Assembly (NCBI RefSeq): GCF_002849695.1
Contig: NZ_CP018937.1
Span: 4,216,001 to 4,280,000, forward strand
Source of the DNA: Bacteroides fragilis
GTDB lineage: Bacteria; Bacteroidota; Bacteroidia; Bacteroidales; Bacteroidaceae
Direction: 5' to 3'
Length of the DNA: 64,000 bases
The stretch's first letter is position 1; each line of letters starts with the position of its first letter. Shown here piece after piece: positions 54,201 to 62,633 of this stretch. The notes below the pieces were generated by a model that was not told where the DNA came from, made no database searches, and saw only the letters and a program-made list of their open reading frames with translations. Made by a program: the position numbers and the translations under genes.

Positions 54201-55158
54201 ATATTATGCCAAAATAATCATGGAAATGCATGGAGGAAATATTGGGGCACATAATAACATCAACAAAGGAGCTACATTCTATATAGAGTTGCCGTTTCTT
54301 AATACAAATGAAAAAGAAGAATCCACAAGGCTACAACTACAAGAATCTCCCCTTACTGACATAATACAAGATTCACATTTCGATTGCACCGAAAAGACTA
54401 TACTTATCGTAGAGGATGAAAAGGAATTAAGGGAATACCTAATAGAATCTTTAACAGAGTTTTTTAAGAAAGTTTATGCAGCAGACAACGCTATCTCAGC
54501 GTTAGAAATATGCAGAGAGAAACAGCCATCTGTCATTGTCAGTGACGTTATGATGCCCCAAATGAACGGTTTTGAATTATGCCGTCAAATAAAAAATGAC
54601 ATCCAGATAAGCCATATCCCCGTAATACTCTTAACAGCACGTTATGACCATACAGGAATAACAACTGGATATAAATCTGGAGCTGATGCTTACATTCCCA
54701 AACCGTTTGATATAGACTCTCTAAAGGCCGTCATTGGAAACATCTTTCAAAATAGAGAAAAAATACACAGTCAATACATTACTACGAACCAGACAATTTC
54801 CCTCCAGACTTCAACAAATAGTAAAGCCGATGAGGATTTTATGAAAAAGATAAATGCAATTATACATGAACATTTATCTGAAGAGGAGTTTTCCGTCCAA
54901 ACATTAGCAGACGCCATGACAATAAGTCGATCTTCATTATACAGCAAGATAAAGATTATAACAGGATTAGGTGTAAATGACTATATAAATAGATTACGAA
55001 TTGAAGAAGCAATATCATTGCTTATTAATACAAATTTAAATATAAATGAAATTGCCAGTGAAGTAGGCTTCACTTACCCCCGATATTTTAGTTCAACATT
55101 CAAACAAATGAAAGGAGTGACTCCGAAACAATTTAGAGAAGAAAATCGTATAAAATAA
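51235..55158 (+). CDS. Hybrid two-component system regulator (HTCS) of the GH16/SusCD locus
   Basis: Complete 1307-aa HTCS. Signal peptide, then two propellers of Reg_prop repeats (DKKGKLWIGTKNGLNFY, GYLWLATDGGGINRL, GKLWIGTDGGGINLY), a Y_Y_Y domain at about 665-745, one membrane helix at about 757-779, histidine kinase with His near 809 (NHELRTPLTLI), ATPase motif GSGFGLYYAK near 983, receiver domain from about 1055 (LIVEDEKELREYL) with phospho-Asp near 1103 (SDVMMPQMNG), and AraC-type DNA-binding domain at about 1218-1300. Divergent from GH16 across 1.1 kb. It presumably senses a breakdown product of the locus substrate in the periplasm and activates the SusC/D and GH16 genes (family knowledge). 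Confidence 0.95.
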   Translation: MHRTFTLFIILTFINTFSILGHDINYQFTSISIAEGLSQSTVQSILLDKKGKLWIGTKNGLNFYTGQNLKVFKKLSNDRYSLPNNDIIHLTQDSLNNIWISTRQGMVTYDEKHGIFIPINQNIIYSSLCVKGGILFGSENRIYKYDYQKRSFKSVCINPQGDTDNDTTKYRVQRIIAFSEKEVLIATRRDGIYILNHQTMQLRHFFSCSNNILQGACLSSNGCIYLSFWGEGLFCYERTGKLIKQYTSENSGLTNNYVLDIIEKKGYLWLATDGGGINRLKLSNEKFSNFYHIAGDENSLPVNSITILYEDDNGSLWAGSVRGGVFNIKESYIRTYKDSPLGYINGLSEKSVTSFYEEPNGKLWIGTDGGGINLYDPQSGSFKHFPSTYGDKVVSIAPVSEKELMVSVYTKGIFLFEKHTGLYRPFLIKNDSINFRQCFYGYIPRAHRVTNDKIYILSKDIWVYDINNKKFSPIKTDKNYQLPTSVMAYSDERISLTMSGNKVFQITNKNDSIKLLFQIDKKEVITAVDYDGKNKIWVGTTAGMGYYNIKERKYFKIGSQLFSDITALHYDLSSERIWICAQNHLFSYCIKENKFIQWNRSDGFHPNEIIFTYQQRTEKNNRYLYFGGIEGLVRINTNTPNPNEPYPEIELYSIELNGQPQTSEIDIQNIKIPWKYNTLVLRIYIKNKDIFQRVPFRYIINGDVYKSIESYNPMLELSNLAPGKYHIEVACMTKDGNYTTPIHLTDIHVTPPWYKTNWFVVLCCICIAGGVIAGMFIFNTRKEIRIQKRLKEYRQYLNEKKIDFLIHINHELRTPLTLIYSPLKRLIEKSRSQDLPQYLIPQLQSIFNQAQHMREIVDMVLDWNSLEASYSKLKIQRNKLNEWLTDIIKYFADEAKEKGIYIKLQLDPNIEEVWFDRQKCHTVLSNLLMNALKFSMADSCITVCTQRFEDKFRISVIDEGTGIQDSDMANLFTRFYKGNHKEKGSGFGLYYAKIIMEMHGGNIGAHNNINKGATFYIELPFLNTNEKEESTRLQLQESPLTDIIQDSHFDCTEKTILIVEDEKELREYLIESLTEFFKKVYAADNAISALEICREKQPSVIVSDVMMPQMNGFELCRQIKNDIQISHIPVILLTARYDHTGITTGYKSGADAYIPKPFDIDSLKAVIGNIFQNREKIHSQYITTNQTISLQTSTNSKADEDFMKKINAIIHEHLSEEEFSVQTLADAMTISRSSLYSKIKIITGLGVNDYINRLRIEEAISLLINTNLNINEIASEVGFTYPRYFSSTFKQMKGVTPKQFREENRIK

Positions 55159-55214
55159 GTAAAACTATATAAACTACAATATACGAACAATCGGCACATA
55201 AAATTTTAAATAAA

Positions 55215-55254
55215 AACATATACTCTTTTTTTTGAAGAATAAAGAGTATATGTT
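55215..55254. terminator. Hairpin after the HTCS gene
   Basis: 14-bp arms AACATATACTCTTT and its complement around a 12-base loop, 57 bases after the HTCS stop. On the - strand it is followed by a T-rich run, so it may serve convergent transcripts as well. Confidence 0.68.
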
Positions 55255-55405
55255 ACTTAATACATTATACATTAATTAGAGATATCCCCCAATAACTACA
55301 GAAAAGCTAACTAACTCGTAATAAATCAGTTGGCTTTTTTGTGTCTTTAGATATTCCCCCGCAAATATGGTTTAACTGCTAAAATGAGAGAAATACACCC
55401 TGTTA

Positions 55406-55416
55406 GGGGGGGGGGG
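55406..55416. repeat. Homopolymer run of 11 G
   Basis: Eleven consecutive G residues followed shortly by CCCCC, in a region without an intact gene, 55 bases beyond the decayed beta-propeller gene. Such tracts slip during replication; here it does not lie in a frame with recognisable product. Confidence 0.85.
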
Positions 55417-55470
55417 ACAGTTCCCCCATTATTCCAAACCAACATGCTCCCATCTGATTGATAAGTGAAA

Positions 55471-55725
55471 CTATGTTACCGCCGTACCAAGTATACTTGC
55501 ACGAACCGGCAATTTCACAAAATTATCCAACAGGACATACGAAATGCTATCTACCAATTCCTCCACTGAGATAGAATCCTCTCTATCTAAAACACTTGTC
55601 ATCTCAACAATCGGACAATCAGATGGCATCTAAACTAATAAATCTATTTTCTCTGAATAGAGAGAAGAGCAACCCATCAGATACGCCAATATACCCCAAT
55701 ACAAAACTAATCGAACTTTATCCAT
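55471..55725 (-). pseudogene. Decayed 6-bladed beta-propeller lipoprotein gene
   Basis: The - strand ATG at 55725 starts a lipoprotein signal (AYLMGCSS) that soon stops; a frameshift later the text PSDCPIVEMTSVLDREDSIS, VEELVDSISYVLLDN matches the opening block of the intact propeller lipoproteins (for example CPVVNIRSALQEE and VESIEYVPLE at 16453-17646). It breaks off after about 80 residues. Confidence 0.72.
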
Positions 55726-55837
55726 ACCTATTTATATTTAAGCAGAAATATGAATAAAAAATCGGCTTCATTTATACTACCTATTTAATGAATAAAAAGG
55801 TGAATACAAGTACCCTAACTTCTCAATAATAATTCTT

Positions 55838-57154
55838 CTATTTTAAAGTTGCAATCATCAAAATCGGATTGCTATCCTCAGTCACACTTTCCAGAACTCG
55901 GATTAGCTCCTTTTTCTTGGATTCATCTATTACAGTAGTTGATTTTATTTGGTCGATATCAATCCAGTTTTCGTCACTGCCGGGTTCTAATATATCTATC
56001 CAGTATTTACCGGAAGAACGGCTGTCAACAGTAAACTCACCTCCACCTAAATCATTATCTAACACAAAATCACGTTTCATTTGGCGCAAAGGAAAGCTAA
56101 ACCAGGGCACATCACGCTCGGTTATTGCGCTTTGTCGCTTCTGCAATCTAACACTTCCATCTTTTTTATTATAGCAATAGGTATATACCTCCTCGCCTTT
56201 ACTACCAATCAGATAAACAAAATCTTTAGTCGGATAGTAGGACTTGATCGAAAAATAATCGAAAGCCTTTCTATCTTTAAACCATAGATGAGTCGCTTCA
56301 TAATCCCCTTTTTCTTCATCTGTAAAGATTGCATATTGAGGCAAAAGTTGGTTTGTCGCATCATCATAACAATAAATAGTATCGGTATCCGGATATTTGA
56401 GGGTCAATTGGGCATTATAAGTATCCATACTGGTTAGATATTCCATCCAATAATTAACCATTCGGTCCATATTGGCACGGTTAGCTATAATCTGTTCTTC
56501 TTTACCTACATGTGCCGGATTTTTAAAATATTTCTTTTTTTGAAAGTCGTCGCCCAAAGAAACGAATGACCACAATGAATCTTTATCTATCGGCCTATAC
56601 AATCCGAAATTTTGAGTAGCAAAGAATTTTTGATTATTCAAGATATATTGATCATACGGAGATGCAAACAACTGCAAAATCATTTGAATGTCAACAATCT
56701 TTCTTTTAAAGTTTCCTTCAAAATCGTATGCTAAAACGCCGTTAGTATTGGCTATAATATACACTTCTTTTTTATCTTCATCGACAAGAAAAGTTGAATA
56801 ATTGGTATATTCACCCGGACCCTGTCCGATGCTACCTATTTTATTAAGAAATTTTCCCGTACGGGAAAAACGATAAATGTAGAATTCGCGTCCATGGTCT
56901 ATCCATATATTATGATCAGTTACTTGCATTTCCGTAATGTCACTCAATACAGATTCATCTGTCATTTCCAAAGGAACAATCTCCAATTTCTCCGCCACCT
57001 CACTCAAAAGAAGTGAAGGTACAGTCGATACATCCTCAGAAAGATTAATGACAGGTATTCCTGACTTGGATATAGGTTCTTGCTTCTTATTGGAACTGCA
57101 TCCCAATAATACAAATACACCGATCAATAATAAGAACATGTGTTTCATAGCCAC
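55838..57154 (-). CDS. 6-bladed beta-propeller lipoprotein
   Basis: 438-aa lipoprotein: lipobox VLLGC (Cys19), the propeller opening LLLSEVAEKLEIVPLEMTDES, FLNKIGSIGQGPGEYTNY in the first blades, and the C-terminal EDSNPILMIATLK. Blades recur about every 60 residues with YxYDxxGxF-type strands. No closely placed partner on either side; a decayed relative lies 110 bases downstream, suggesting duplication and loss. Its start could also be the Met at 57148. Function unknown. Confidence 0.85.
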   Translation of the reverse strand: MAMKHMFLLLIGVFVLLGCSSNKKQEPISKSGIPVINLSEDVSTVPSLLLSEVAEKLEIVPLEMTDESVLSDITEMQVTDHNIWIDHGREFYIYRFSRTGKFLNKIGSIGQGPGEYTNYSTFLVDEDKKEVYIIANTNGVLAYDFEGNFKRKIVDIQMILQLFASPYDQYILNNQKFFATQNFGLYRPIDKDSLWSFVSLGDDFQKKKYFKNPAHVGKEEQIIANRANMDRMVNYWMEYLTSMDTYNAQLTLKYPDTDTIYCYDDATNQLLPQYAIFTDEEKGDYEATHLWFKDRKAFDYFSIKSYYPTKDFVYLIGSKGEEVYTYCYNKKDGSVRLQKRQSAITERDVPWFSFPLRQMKRDFVLDNDLGGGEFTVDSRSSGKYWIDILEPGSDENWIDIDQIKSTTVIDESKKKELIRVLESVTEDSNPILMIATLK

Positions 57155-57246
57155 AATCGAATTAAGATTTATTGTTTGTGCATAAGGATCCCACTTACAC
57201 CATATTAGAAAGGAGTATCTCCCTACATGATACTTTCACGGCTACA

Positions 57247-57270
57247 ATATACTACATTTTCGTAGTATAT
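57247..57270. promoter_or_regulatory. AT-rich palindrome between LytTR regulator and propeller gene
   Basis: Perfect 9-bp inverted repeat ATATACTAC/GTAGTATAT with a 6-base centre, 93 bases before the propeller ATG and 42 bases after the LytTR stop. No T-run follows on the - strand, so an operator is as likely as a terminator. Confidence 0.4.
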
Positions 57271-57311
57271 AAAACTTTTTAGCATTTTTCTTCTATATAT
57301 TCTTCTAAAGA

Positions 57312-57677
57312 CTAAACTTGGATCGTGTCACTTTTTACCATAAGAGCCCTTTTGAGTATAGCCACTTTACGAGTGCTAATCCTATATATTTTATTATTAT
57401 CCATCTTTACATGATATACTCCATCCAGACATACAAGATCTGTAACATGTTCTATATTTACTATTATTCCCCTATTTATCAGAAGAAAATTTGCAGGCAA
57501 TTTTTCCAGAACATCATGCAAGCTTATCAAAAACAGAATACTACCTCTTCCTTCTATTTGTATCATACAATAAGGCTTGCCATATTCCACGGCAATCAAA
57601 TCCTGATACAAACAATCCCCATACGATTTCTTATATGAAAACGTTATCTTACCTTCTCCAAACTCGATTTTATCCAT
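57312..57677 (-). CDS. Stand-alone LytTR DNA-binding protein
   Basis: 121-aa protein that is almost only a LytTR domain, the beta-type DNA-binding fold of AgrA/LytR regulators. Recognisable are RGSILFLISLHDVLEKLPAN, FLLINRGIIVNIEHVTDL (the usual F-x-x-x-H/N-R-x-x-I-V-N block) and YRISTRKVAILKRAL at the end. No receiver domain precedes it, so it would be controlled by other means or act constitutively. It lies among beta-propeller genes and could regulate them; no partner kinase is adjacent. Confidence 0.83.
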   Translation of the reverse strand: MDKIEFGEGKITFSYKKSYGDCLYQDLIAVEYGKPYCMIQIEGRGSILFLISLHDVLEKLPANFLLINRGIIVNIEHVTDLVCLDGVYHVKMDNNKIYRISTRKVAILKRALMVKSDTIQV

Positions 57678-57727
57678 GACTAACAGTTTTAAATTATATA
57701 ACTCAAAAGAGGCCTCCCTCCTTGGTT

Positions 57728-57735
57728 CAAAGTTA
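57728..57735 (-). promoter_or_regulatory. -7 box for the LytTR gene
   Basis: On the - strand TAACTTTG (TAnnTTTG), 50 bases before the LytTR ATG. The remaining gap 57736-58018 holds nothing recognisable apart from AT-rich sequence. Confidence 0.45.
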
Positions 57736-58018
57736 AATCATGGTAAACAAATTCGCAAGTTATAGACCCGGACAAATAAATCAAAAAAACTGGCCACAAA
57801 CACCTGTATATAAACACAATACACATAATCCATTATAAAATACCCGGACAATGGCAAATCGTTCATGTCGGTTAAAATGCATTTCTCAGTGCTATATCAG
57901 TCTCTATCTACTAAAATCCTCACAAAGAATTATCAATTTTCCATTCAAATTACTGCCCCCAATAAACAATATCTGATGATGCATGTCTATTCCTCAAATT
58001 CTATAATTAATCAGCTTA

Positions 58019-59212
58019 TTACTCCAGAATAACCACTACGGGATTGTCTTCTTCTTTACAATCCGTTTTCTTTTTTACCTCATCACACAATTCATCAGGT
58101 TGCAGAAGAGCTACAAAGCAACCATCAGAACTCACTCCTCTAATCCTGAAAGATTGACTACTAATTGTATCCAAAAGTTTATCTCCATGCATCAACACAA
58201 CTTTATGATCAGCTTTATAATATAATCCACAAAAAGCCTGCCTGCTTTTTGTATAGAATCCTGTATGAAAATGAAAATAAATGTATTTCTCATTTTCCAA
58301 AATATAATCAAACATCATTTTCTTTTCACATCCATCTTCCTCTAACCGGTCTTGATATCGCCAATGCCAATCTCCCAGTTCAAAAATTAAATAGGGTTCA
58401 ATTCCATTATCGGATAATGTATAAATTGTATCATTAAATGCTTGCTTTAACCTAATATCGTCTCCAAACCGCCATAAAGAAGGACTATTAATGGCTGTGT
58501 AATACTTCCCACCATTTGTAAATGAAGCCATTGTCAAATCACCACCATAAGATGCATAATCCCCTAAAAGCTCTGATACAGACTGCAAATCATCCATAGG
58601 AAGTAAATCTACCGGCAAACCTGTTATATCTTTAATATGGTTAGAGTCTTTGTCTATACAAAATAAGGGAGATGTCTGATTGGAAGTATAGAGTTTATTG
58701 TGCCCCCATAGTTTGCCATGCCCAATGCATAAATAACTTTGCTGCAAATTATAACGGATATTATTCTCTATTCCAATTCTATCTTTATAATTTCCTGATA
58801 AGTCATAAGATATTAAATCATTAGCCCAACCTAAAATATATATTATGTTTTGGTCATAATCAACCCAATAGTTTACTTTTCCCCAAGAGTCTTTAGCATA
58901 TCCATGTGGGTCTGCTCCGACATGACCTATATCTCGAATAAATTTACCAGTAAATCGGTCAAAGAGCTTCAGACATTGATTTACAGAAGATACAAGTATA
59001 AAATGATCAAGAACACATACATCGGGCATTTGCCCCACAAGAGTACTATCATTTGTTTCCAATACTACATATTTCACATCAGAAGATATTGTTTGTGCCG
59101 ATATTTTCCCCAAAGAATTCATTGCTGCACACACATTTATCTTATTATCCAATTCATCCCCCTTCGCACAGGAACATAAAACACAAATAAAAACAACATA
59201 TAATATTTTCAT
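58019..59212 (-). CDS. 6-bladed beta-propeller lipoprotein
   Basis: 397-aa lipoprotein with lipobox VLCSC (near Cys15), opening ISSDVKYVVLETNDSTLVG, first-blade FIRDIGHVGADPHGYAK, and the family ending KEEDNPVVVILE. It is more diverged than the others: the usual QGxGPGEY is VGADPHGY. It has a reasonable promoter (59317-59345) 105 bases upstream, so it is probably a single-gene transcript. Function unknown. Confidence 0.83.
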   Translation of the reverse strand: MKILYVVFICVLCSCAKGDELDNKINVCAAMNSLGKISAQTISSDVKYVVLETNDSTLVGQMPDVCVLDHFILVSSVNQCLKLFDRFTGKFIRDIGHVGADPHGYAKDSWGKVNYWVDYDQNIIYILGWANDLISYDLSGNYKDRIGIENNIRYNLQQSYLCIGHGKLWGHNKLYTSNQTSPLFCIDKDSNHIKDITGLPVDLLPMDDLQSVSELLGDYASYGGDLTMASFTNGGKYYTAINSPSLWRFGDDIRLKQAFNDTIYTLSDNGIEPYLIFELGDWHWRYQDRLEEDGCEKKMMFDYILENEKYIYFHFHTGFYTKSRQAFCGLYYKADHKVVLMHGDKLLDTISSQSFRIRGVSSDGCFVALLQPDELCDEVKKKTDCKEEDNPVVVILE

Positions 59213-59316
59213 ACATAATTCATTTTTAATACGTCAGTTATATCATAATCTTTCCTAAGGTAATAACAGCATTCCTTGAAATGACGACAAAAGTTGCTCG
59301 ATATTCCTCAATAAGG

Positions 59317-59345
59317 CAAAAATAGTTCTGCATAAAAGGAGCAAA
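59317..59345 (-). promoter_or_regulatory. Promoter of the beta-propeller gene at 58019-59212
   Basis: On the - strand TTTG (59342-59345) and TATTTTTG (59317-59324), 17 bases apart, close to the Bacteroidales -33/-7 consensus (19-21 expected). Confidence 0.5.
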
Positions 59346-59671
59346 AGATTCAAAAGAAGTATCAGATTTCATGTATGCAAAATTTTAAACTACTATCAGT
59401 CTTAAATTGCGCATCTTCTGTTTATCTACTATATTTAAGGTTTGAAATTCATTTTTCAAAGATAAAAATTACATTTCATCAAGACAAATTTTAGTACAAG
59501 AACCTGCACATATCAAATTAAATATCAGCCACATCAAGCACACACCGCAATAAATAAGCTGTAATCAATTAAGTATCAGACGAATCATTTACAAGGAAGC
59601 AAACCTATTTTATTCGTTTCATAAACCATTATTAATAAGAACATTTACATTACAAACGGTATCTTTACCTA

Positions 59672-59737
59672 AGCCCGCATACCCGGGCTCATCAGCCCGC
59701 ATACCCGGGCCCATTAGCCCCCATACCCGGACTCAGA
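59672..59737. repeat. Three tandem 22-base GC-rich hairpin units
   Basis: Units at 59672-59693, 59694-59715 and 59716-59737, all beginning AGCCC and containing CATACCCGG. In the first unit AGCCCG can pair with CGGGCT, so each is a small hairpin. The third has changes that weaken it. The block is far richer in GC than its surroundings. Confidence 0.85.
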
Positions 59738-59868
59738 TAAAGAAACAACCATTTCCACTAAAGATAGCAAGGAATACAAAATGCTTTTAAAGACTTAAAC
59801 AGTTAAAAAACAAACATTATCTATTTATATATCAAGTCATTAAAACAAATAGTCCTCCTAAAAAAGAG

Positions 59869-59983
59869 GGTGGAAGATGGAAGATAGAGGTGGAAGATAA
59901 ATGGCCTTAACACGGTATCTTCCACCCTATTAAACTACAGATAATCAATCGGTAATCTCAAAAAAGGTGGAAGATGGAAGATC
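59869..59983. repeat. GGTGGAAGAT direct and inverted repeats
   Basis: GGTGGAAGAT occurs at 59869, 59889 and 59966, twice followed by GGAAGAT; its complement at 59917-59926 forms an 11-bp hairpin with the second copy. Located downstream of the - strand gene that ends at 60023, so the hairpin may end that transcript, but no T-run is present. Confidence 0.75.
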
Positions 59984-60022
59984 GAAATGCACTTTTCGTA
60001 TGAGAGGAGAAGATGGAAAGCC

Positions 60023-61159
60023 TTAATACTTCAATCCATAGAAGCACATATTGTTTTCACCTATCTTATCTCCTCCCGTATAAGGCAATAAAACCAATGA
60101 ATCCGTAAAAGCCAGATCCGGATAAATTTTTGAACCGGCAGGAATCACGTACTCTGCACTATTCATCAAGTCAGTAGATATACACATGACAGAAAAAGGC
60201 TTGCCTGCTACTCCATGCCCATCCAATGGTCCCTGCTGAACTCGCCAGAATACGTCATGGTACGCATCATAACACAATGGGAAATAATAACCGGTTTTCA
60301 GACATCCGAAACCGGGTTCCTCTTCGTTCATATCCGGTAAACGGAAAAAAGAATCTGTAAAGGTAGAAGGGAAATCATATTCTTTACTCTTCTTTGCCGA
60401 CAAATCGTAAACATAAACTTTGGAAGATGCCGGAAAATTATAAATCAGCCAGTCTCCGTGAGGAAGTACATTGATGCAACTCAATAATTGCATGTCTCCC
60501 TCCTTCTTTATGATATCAGGACAATCTATTTCCACTTCATTCCGTATAGTCCAATCATCACACGAAATGACCAATACTTTCTTAGGATATTCTCCTGTAG
60601 CATCTTTCTCATAAGAATAAAGAGGTAATGCCACTACCCCCTTACTGGCATCAAATCCAAAGAAACTATACACACTAAAATAAATAGAAAGACCGGGTAC
60701 GGCTATGCCATATCCATCTTCCTTAACCTGAGGCAAATCATTCAGCAGTTTCTTAGACAATACTTTCCCGTCCTGACCAACGCGATACAAACCATTGGTA
60801 GTAAATATAATAAATGAATCCTTATAATAGCCAATCCCTTTGGGAGTAAGGATCTGGTCCGGCCCCTCCTTAGCCAAAGTTACTTGCCGCAAAGGCTGAC
60901 AATCGGTCAGATTCAAAATATCAACAGAGTGAAGTTTACCATTATAGACTACTAAACACTGTTTACCATCAATACGGGCTGATGTGGAATAACAAAAACT
61001 ACCGGCGTAGCTCTGTAGATAATCGTCATTTACATCAAAAGCAAAAGCTTCCACCCTCTCAAGCGCGGACTTTACGGCTATTTTTTTCTCTCCACAAGCA
61101 ATAAAACAAAGGATCAGCCCTAAAGTTAACACACTGATAAAAAAGTCTTTCTGCATCAT
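60023..61159 (-). CDS. Propeller-fold lipoprotein (DUF4221-like)
   Basis: 378-aa lipoprotein, lipobox CFIAC (Cys22). It resembles the TolB-like propeller lipoproteins called DUF4221: VVYNGKLHSVDILNLTDCQP, TLAKEGPDQILTPKGIGYY, FIIFTTNGLYRVGQDGKVL, LLPYTGGDKIGENN near the end. It lacks the opening and C-terminal EDNPVxxxxTLK blocks of the other propellers in the window, so it is a separate branch. It starts 20 bases after the stop of the next propeller gene and is transcribed with it. Function unknown; could work with its partner at the cell surface. Confidence 0.78.
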   Translation of the reverse strand: MMQKDFFISVLTLGLILCFIACGEKKIAVKSALERVEAFAFDVNDDYLQSYAGSFCYSTSARIDGKQCLVVYNGKLHSVDILNLTDCQPLRQVTLAKEGPDQILTPKGIGYYKDSFIIFTTNGLYRVGQDGKVLSKKLLNDLPQVKEDGYGIAVPGLSIYFSVYSFFGFDASKGVVALPLYSYEKDATGEYPKKVLVISCDDWTIRNEVEIDCPDIIKKEGDMQLLSCINVLPHGDWLIYNFPASSKVYVYDLSAKKSKEYDFPSTFTDSFFRLPDMNEEEPGFGCLKTGYYFPLCYDAYHDVFWRVQQGPLDGHGVAGKPFSVMCISTDLMNSAEYVIPAGSKIYPDLAFTDSLVLLPYTGGDKIGENNMCFYGLKY

Positions 61160-61179
61160 ATCGTTCGTTTTAGTCGTTA

Positions 61180-62307
61180 TTATTTTAAAGTCGTTATGGA
61201 TATCACCGGATTATCTCCCATACGTAATTGATTGACCAATGAATCCAATTCTTGCCTGCGGGATAGTAATAAAGCTTCCGGATAGCGTTCTGCCTTTTTT
61301 GCATAGGAAACAGCATGAGTGTTTATCAACTGATTACCAAAACCTATACCGGAGAAGATAAAATCAAAACCTCCGGATAAGTCATCCTTTACAATTACAT
61401 TCGAAAACGTCCTTTGATCTTTATCATACAAACCTGTGAAATTGTTATTCCTTAAAATATAGGAAACGAATAAGTAGTGATCCGATTCAAACACTTGCTG
61501 AACAGAAATAGCCTGATAACGATTCTTTGGATCAGCTTCATTGACAGAAACATTGATCTCATAACCTGAACAATCAAACTGCCAGGCAACCGTCTTTTCT
61601 CCCTGTCCATCTATCCTATAAATAAGATTCTCAAATGCAGGTTTAAAATAAACAGCTCCCTGATAATTGTACATCAAATCGCGAGTAGACATCAGAGCTT
61701 TATAAGACTTATATTTCTCAACATAGCCTTGCCACACTTTTAACTCCTTACCGATTTCGTCTGTCAGAAAGAGTTGTAACGGATTATCCCGATCTATGTA
61801 AAACCGGCTATCACTATAAAGGATATGCCCTTTATCAAATACCGCACAGGCATCGCCATTGAGATGCGGAACCGGTATACGTTTTATAAATTTTCCATCC
61901 AGATCATAGCAGACCAGTGTTCTTATATCATGTACATATACTCTTTTCTCCGAATAATCATAAGAGAACGACAGTCCCACAAGATAATTCTCCGTCTTTT
62001 GACCATATCCACCAATCCGATTGAGTAACTTCCCGTTCTTATCGAAACGAAAATAATTTCTCATCTGCCGGTCATATACCAGAATATCATCTCCGGTATA
62101 GATGATGCGATATTCATCGCACAAGAAAAAGTCATCCGTTGTTTCCAAAAAAATAAAGTGAATATCGGAAGCTATTTCGCTAAGCATTATCACCTTGGGT
62201 TCATGGGTAATGGCTTCCGAAAGATTCAGTACTACAGTGTCGGTCTGCTGGGCAAAGCCCGGCAATAATCCCCAAAGCGTCAAGAAAAGACATATATACT
62301 TTTTCAT
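61180..62307 (-). CDS. 6-bladed beta-propeller protein, exported
   Basis: 375-aa protein with signal peptide ending GFAQ. It is closely similar to the protein of 15314-16444 over its whole length: EPKVIMLSEIASDIHFIFLE, RMRNYFRFDKNGKLLNRIGG-type first blade, VQQVFESDHYLFVSYILRN, and the ending GDNPVISITTLK. Expressed from an unusually good promoter (62351-62382) and followed closely by the DUF4221-like gene. The paralogue in the peptide locus suggests one was copied from the other. Confidence 0.86.
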   Translation of the reverse strand: MKKYICLFLTLWGLLPGFAQQTDTVVLNLSEAITHEPKVIMLSEIASDIHFIFLETTDDFFLCDEYRIIYTGDDILVYDRQMRNYFRFDKNGKLLNRIGGYGQKTENYLVGLSFSYDYSEKRVYVHDIRTLVCYDLDGKFIKRIPVPHLNGDACAVFDKGHILYSDSRFYIDRDNPLQLFLTDEIGKELKVWQGYVEKYKSYKALMSTRDLMYNYQGAVYFKPAFENLIYRIDGQGEKTVAWQFDCSGYEINVSVNEADPKNRYQAISVQQVFESDHYLFVSYILRNNNFTGLYDKDQRTFSNVIVKDDLSGGFDFIFSGIGFGNQLINTHAVSYAKKAERYPEALLLSRRQELDSLVNQLRMGDNPVISITTLK

Positions 62308-62350
62308 AATCCTGCCTGTTTATTAAATATAAGGTTCGGAATCGGTTCTT

Positions 62351-62382
62351 CAAAAATAGGGAATATATTTGAAAGGGACAAA
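62351..62382 (-). promoter_or_regulatory. Consensus Bacteroidales promoter for the 62307-60023 transcript
   Basis: On the - strand TTTG (62379-62382), 20-base spacer, TATTTTTG (62351-62358): both boxes and the spacing fit the -33/-7 consensus. The ATG is 44 bases downstream. The gap 62308-62633 holds nothing else recognisable apart from the NUDIX -7 box. Confidence 0.75.
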
Positions 62383-62611
62383 CTTTCGCACTAAAAGACA
62401 CAGGCATATTTATTTGTTTATCAGAAAAATACGAAACAATCGTAACAAATTAGCTAATAATCAGACAAATGTTATAATATAGACAATATAAAAGCCAAAT
62501 GCAGTGCAATGTGCAAAAATGCGCTGCATTAATTTCCATACGGATTTATACGCTTTATATTAAAACATACAATACTGACGGACATATCACCTGAAACTGC
62601 TTCTTTTTCAT

Positions 62612-62619
62612 TATTTTTG
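62612..62619 (+). promoter_or_regulatory. -7 box for the NUDIX gene
   Basis: TATTTTTG, 15 bases before the ATG at 62634. The very short leader this implies fits better with initiation at the Met at 62643. Confidence 0.45.
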
Positions 62620-62633
62620 CCCGTACAAAAACA

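Larger units (their letters stand above)
59213..60022. other. 810-base gap with promoter and two repeat clusters
   Basis: No gene seen. Near the right end, just after the stop of the - strand gene at 60023, are GGTGGAAGAT repeats; in the middle three GC-rich 22-base units; at the left the promoter of the propeller gene. The rest is AT-rich. Confidence 0.6.

Noticed and set aside
59672..59737. Possible CRISPR array
   Set aside because: Units are directly tandem without unique spacers, only three, and no cas genes are in the window.
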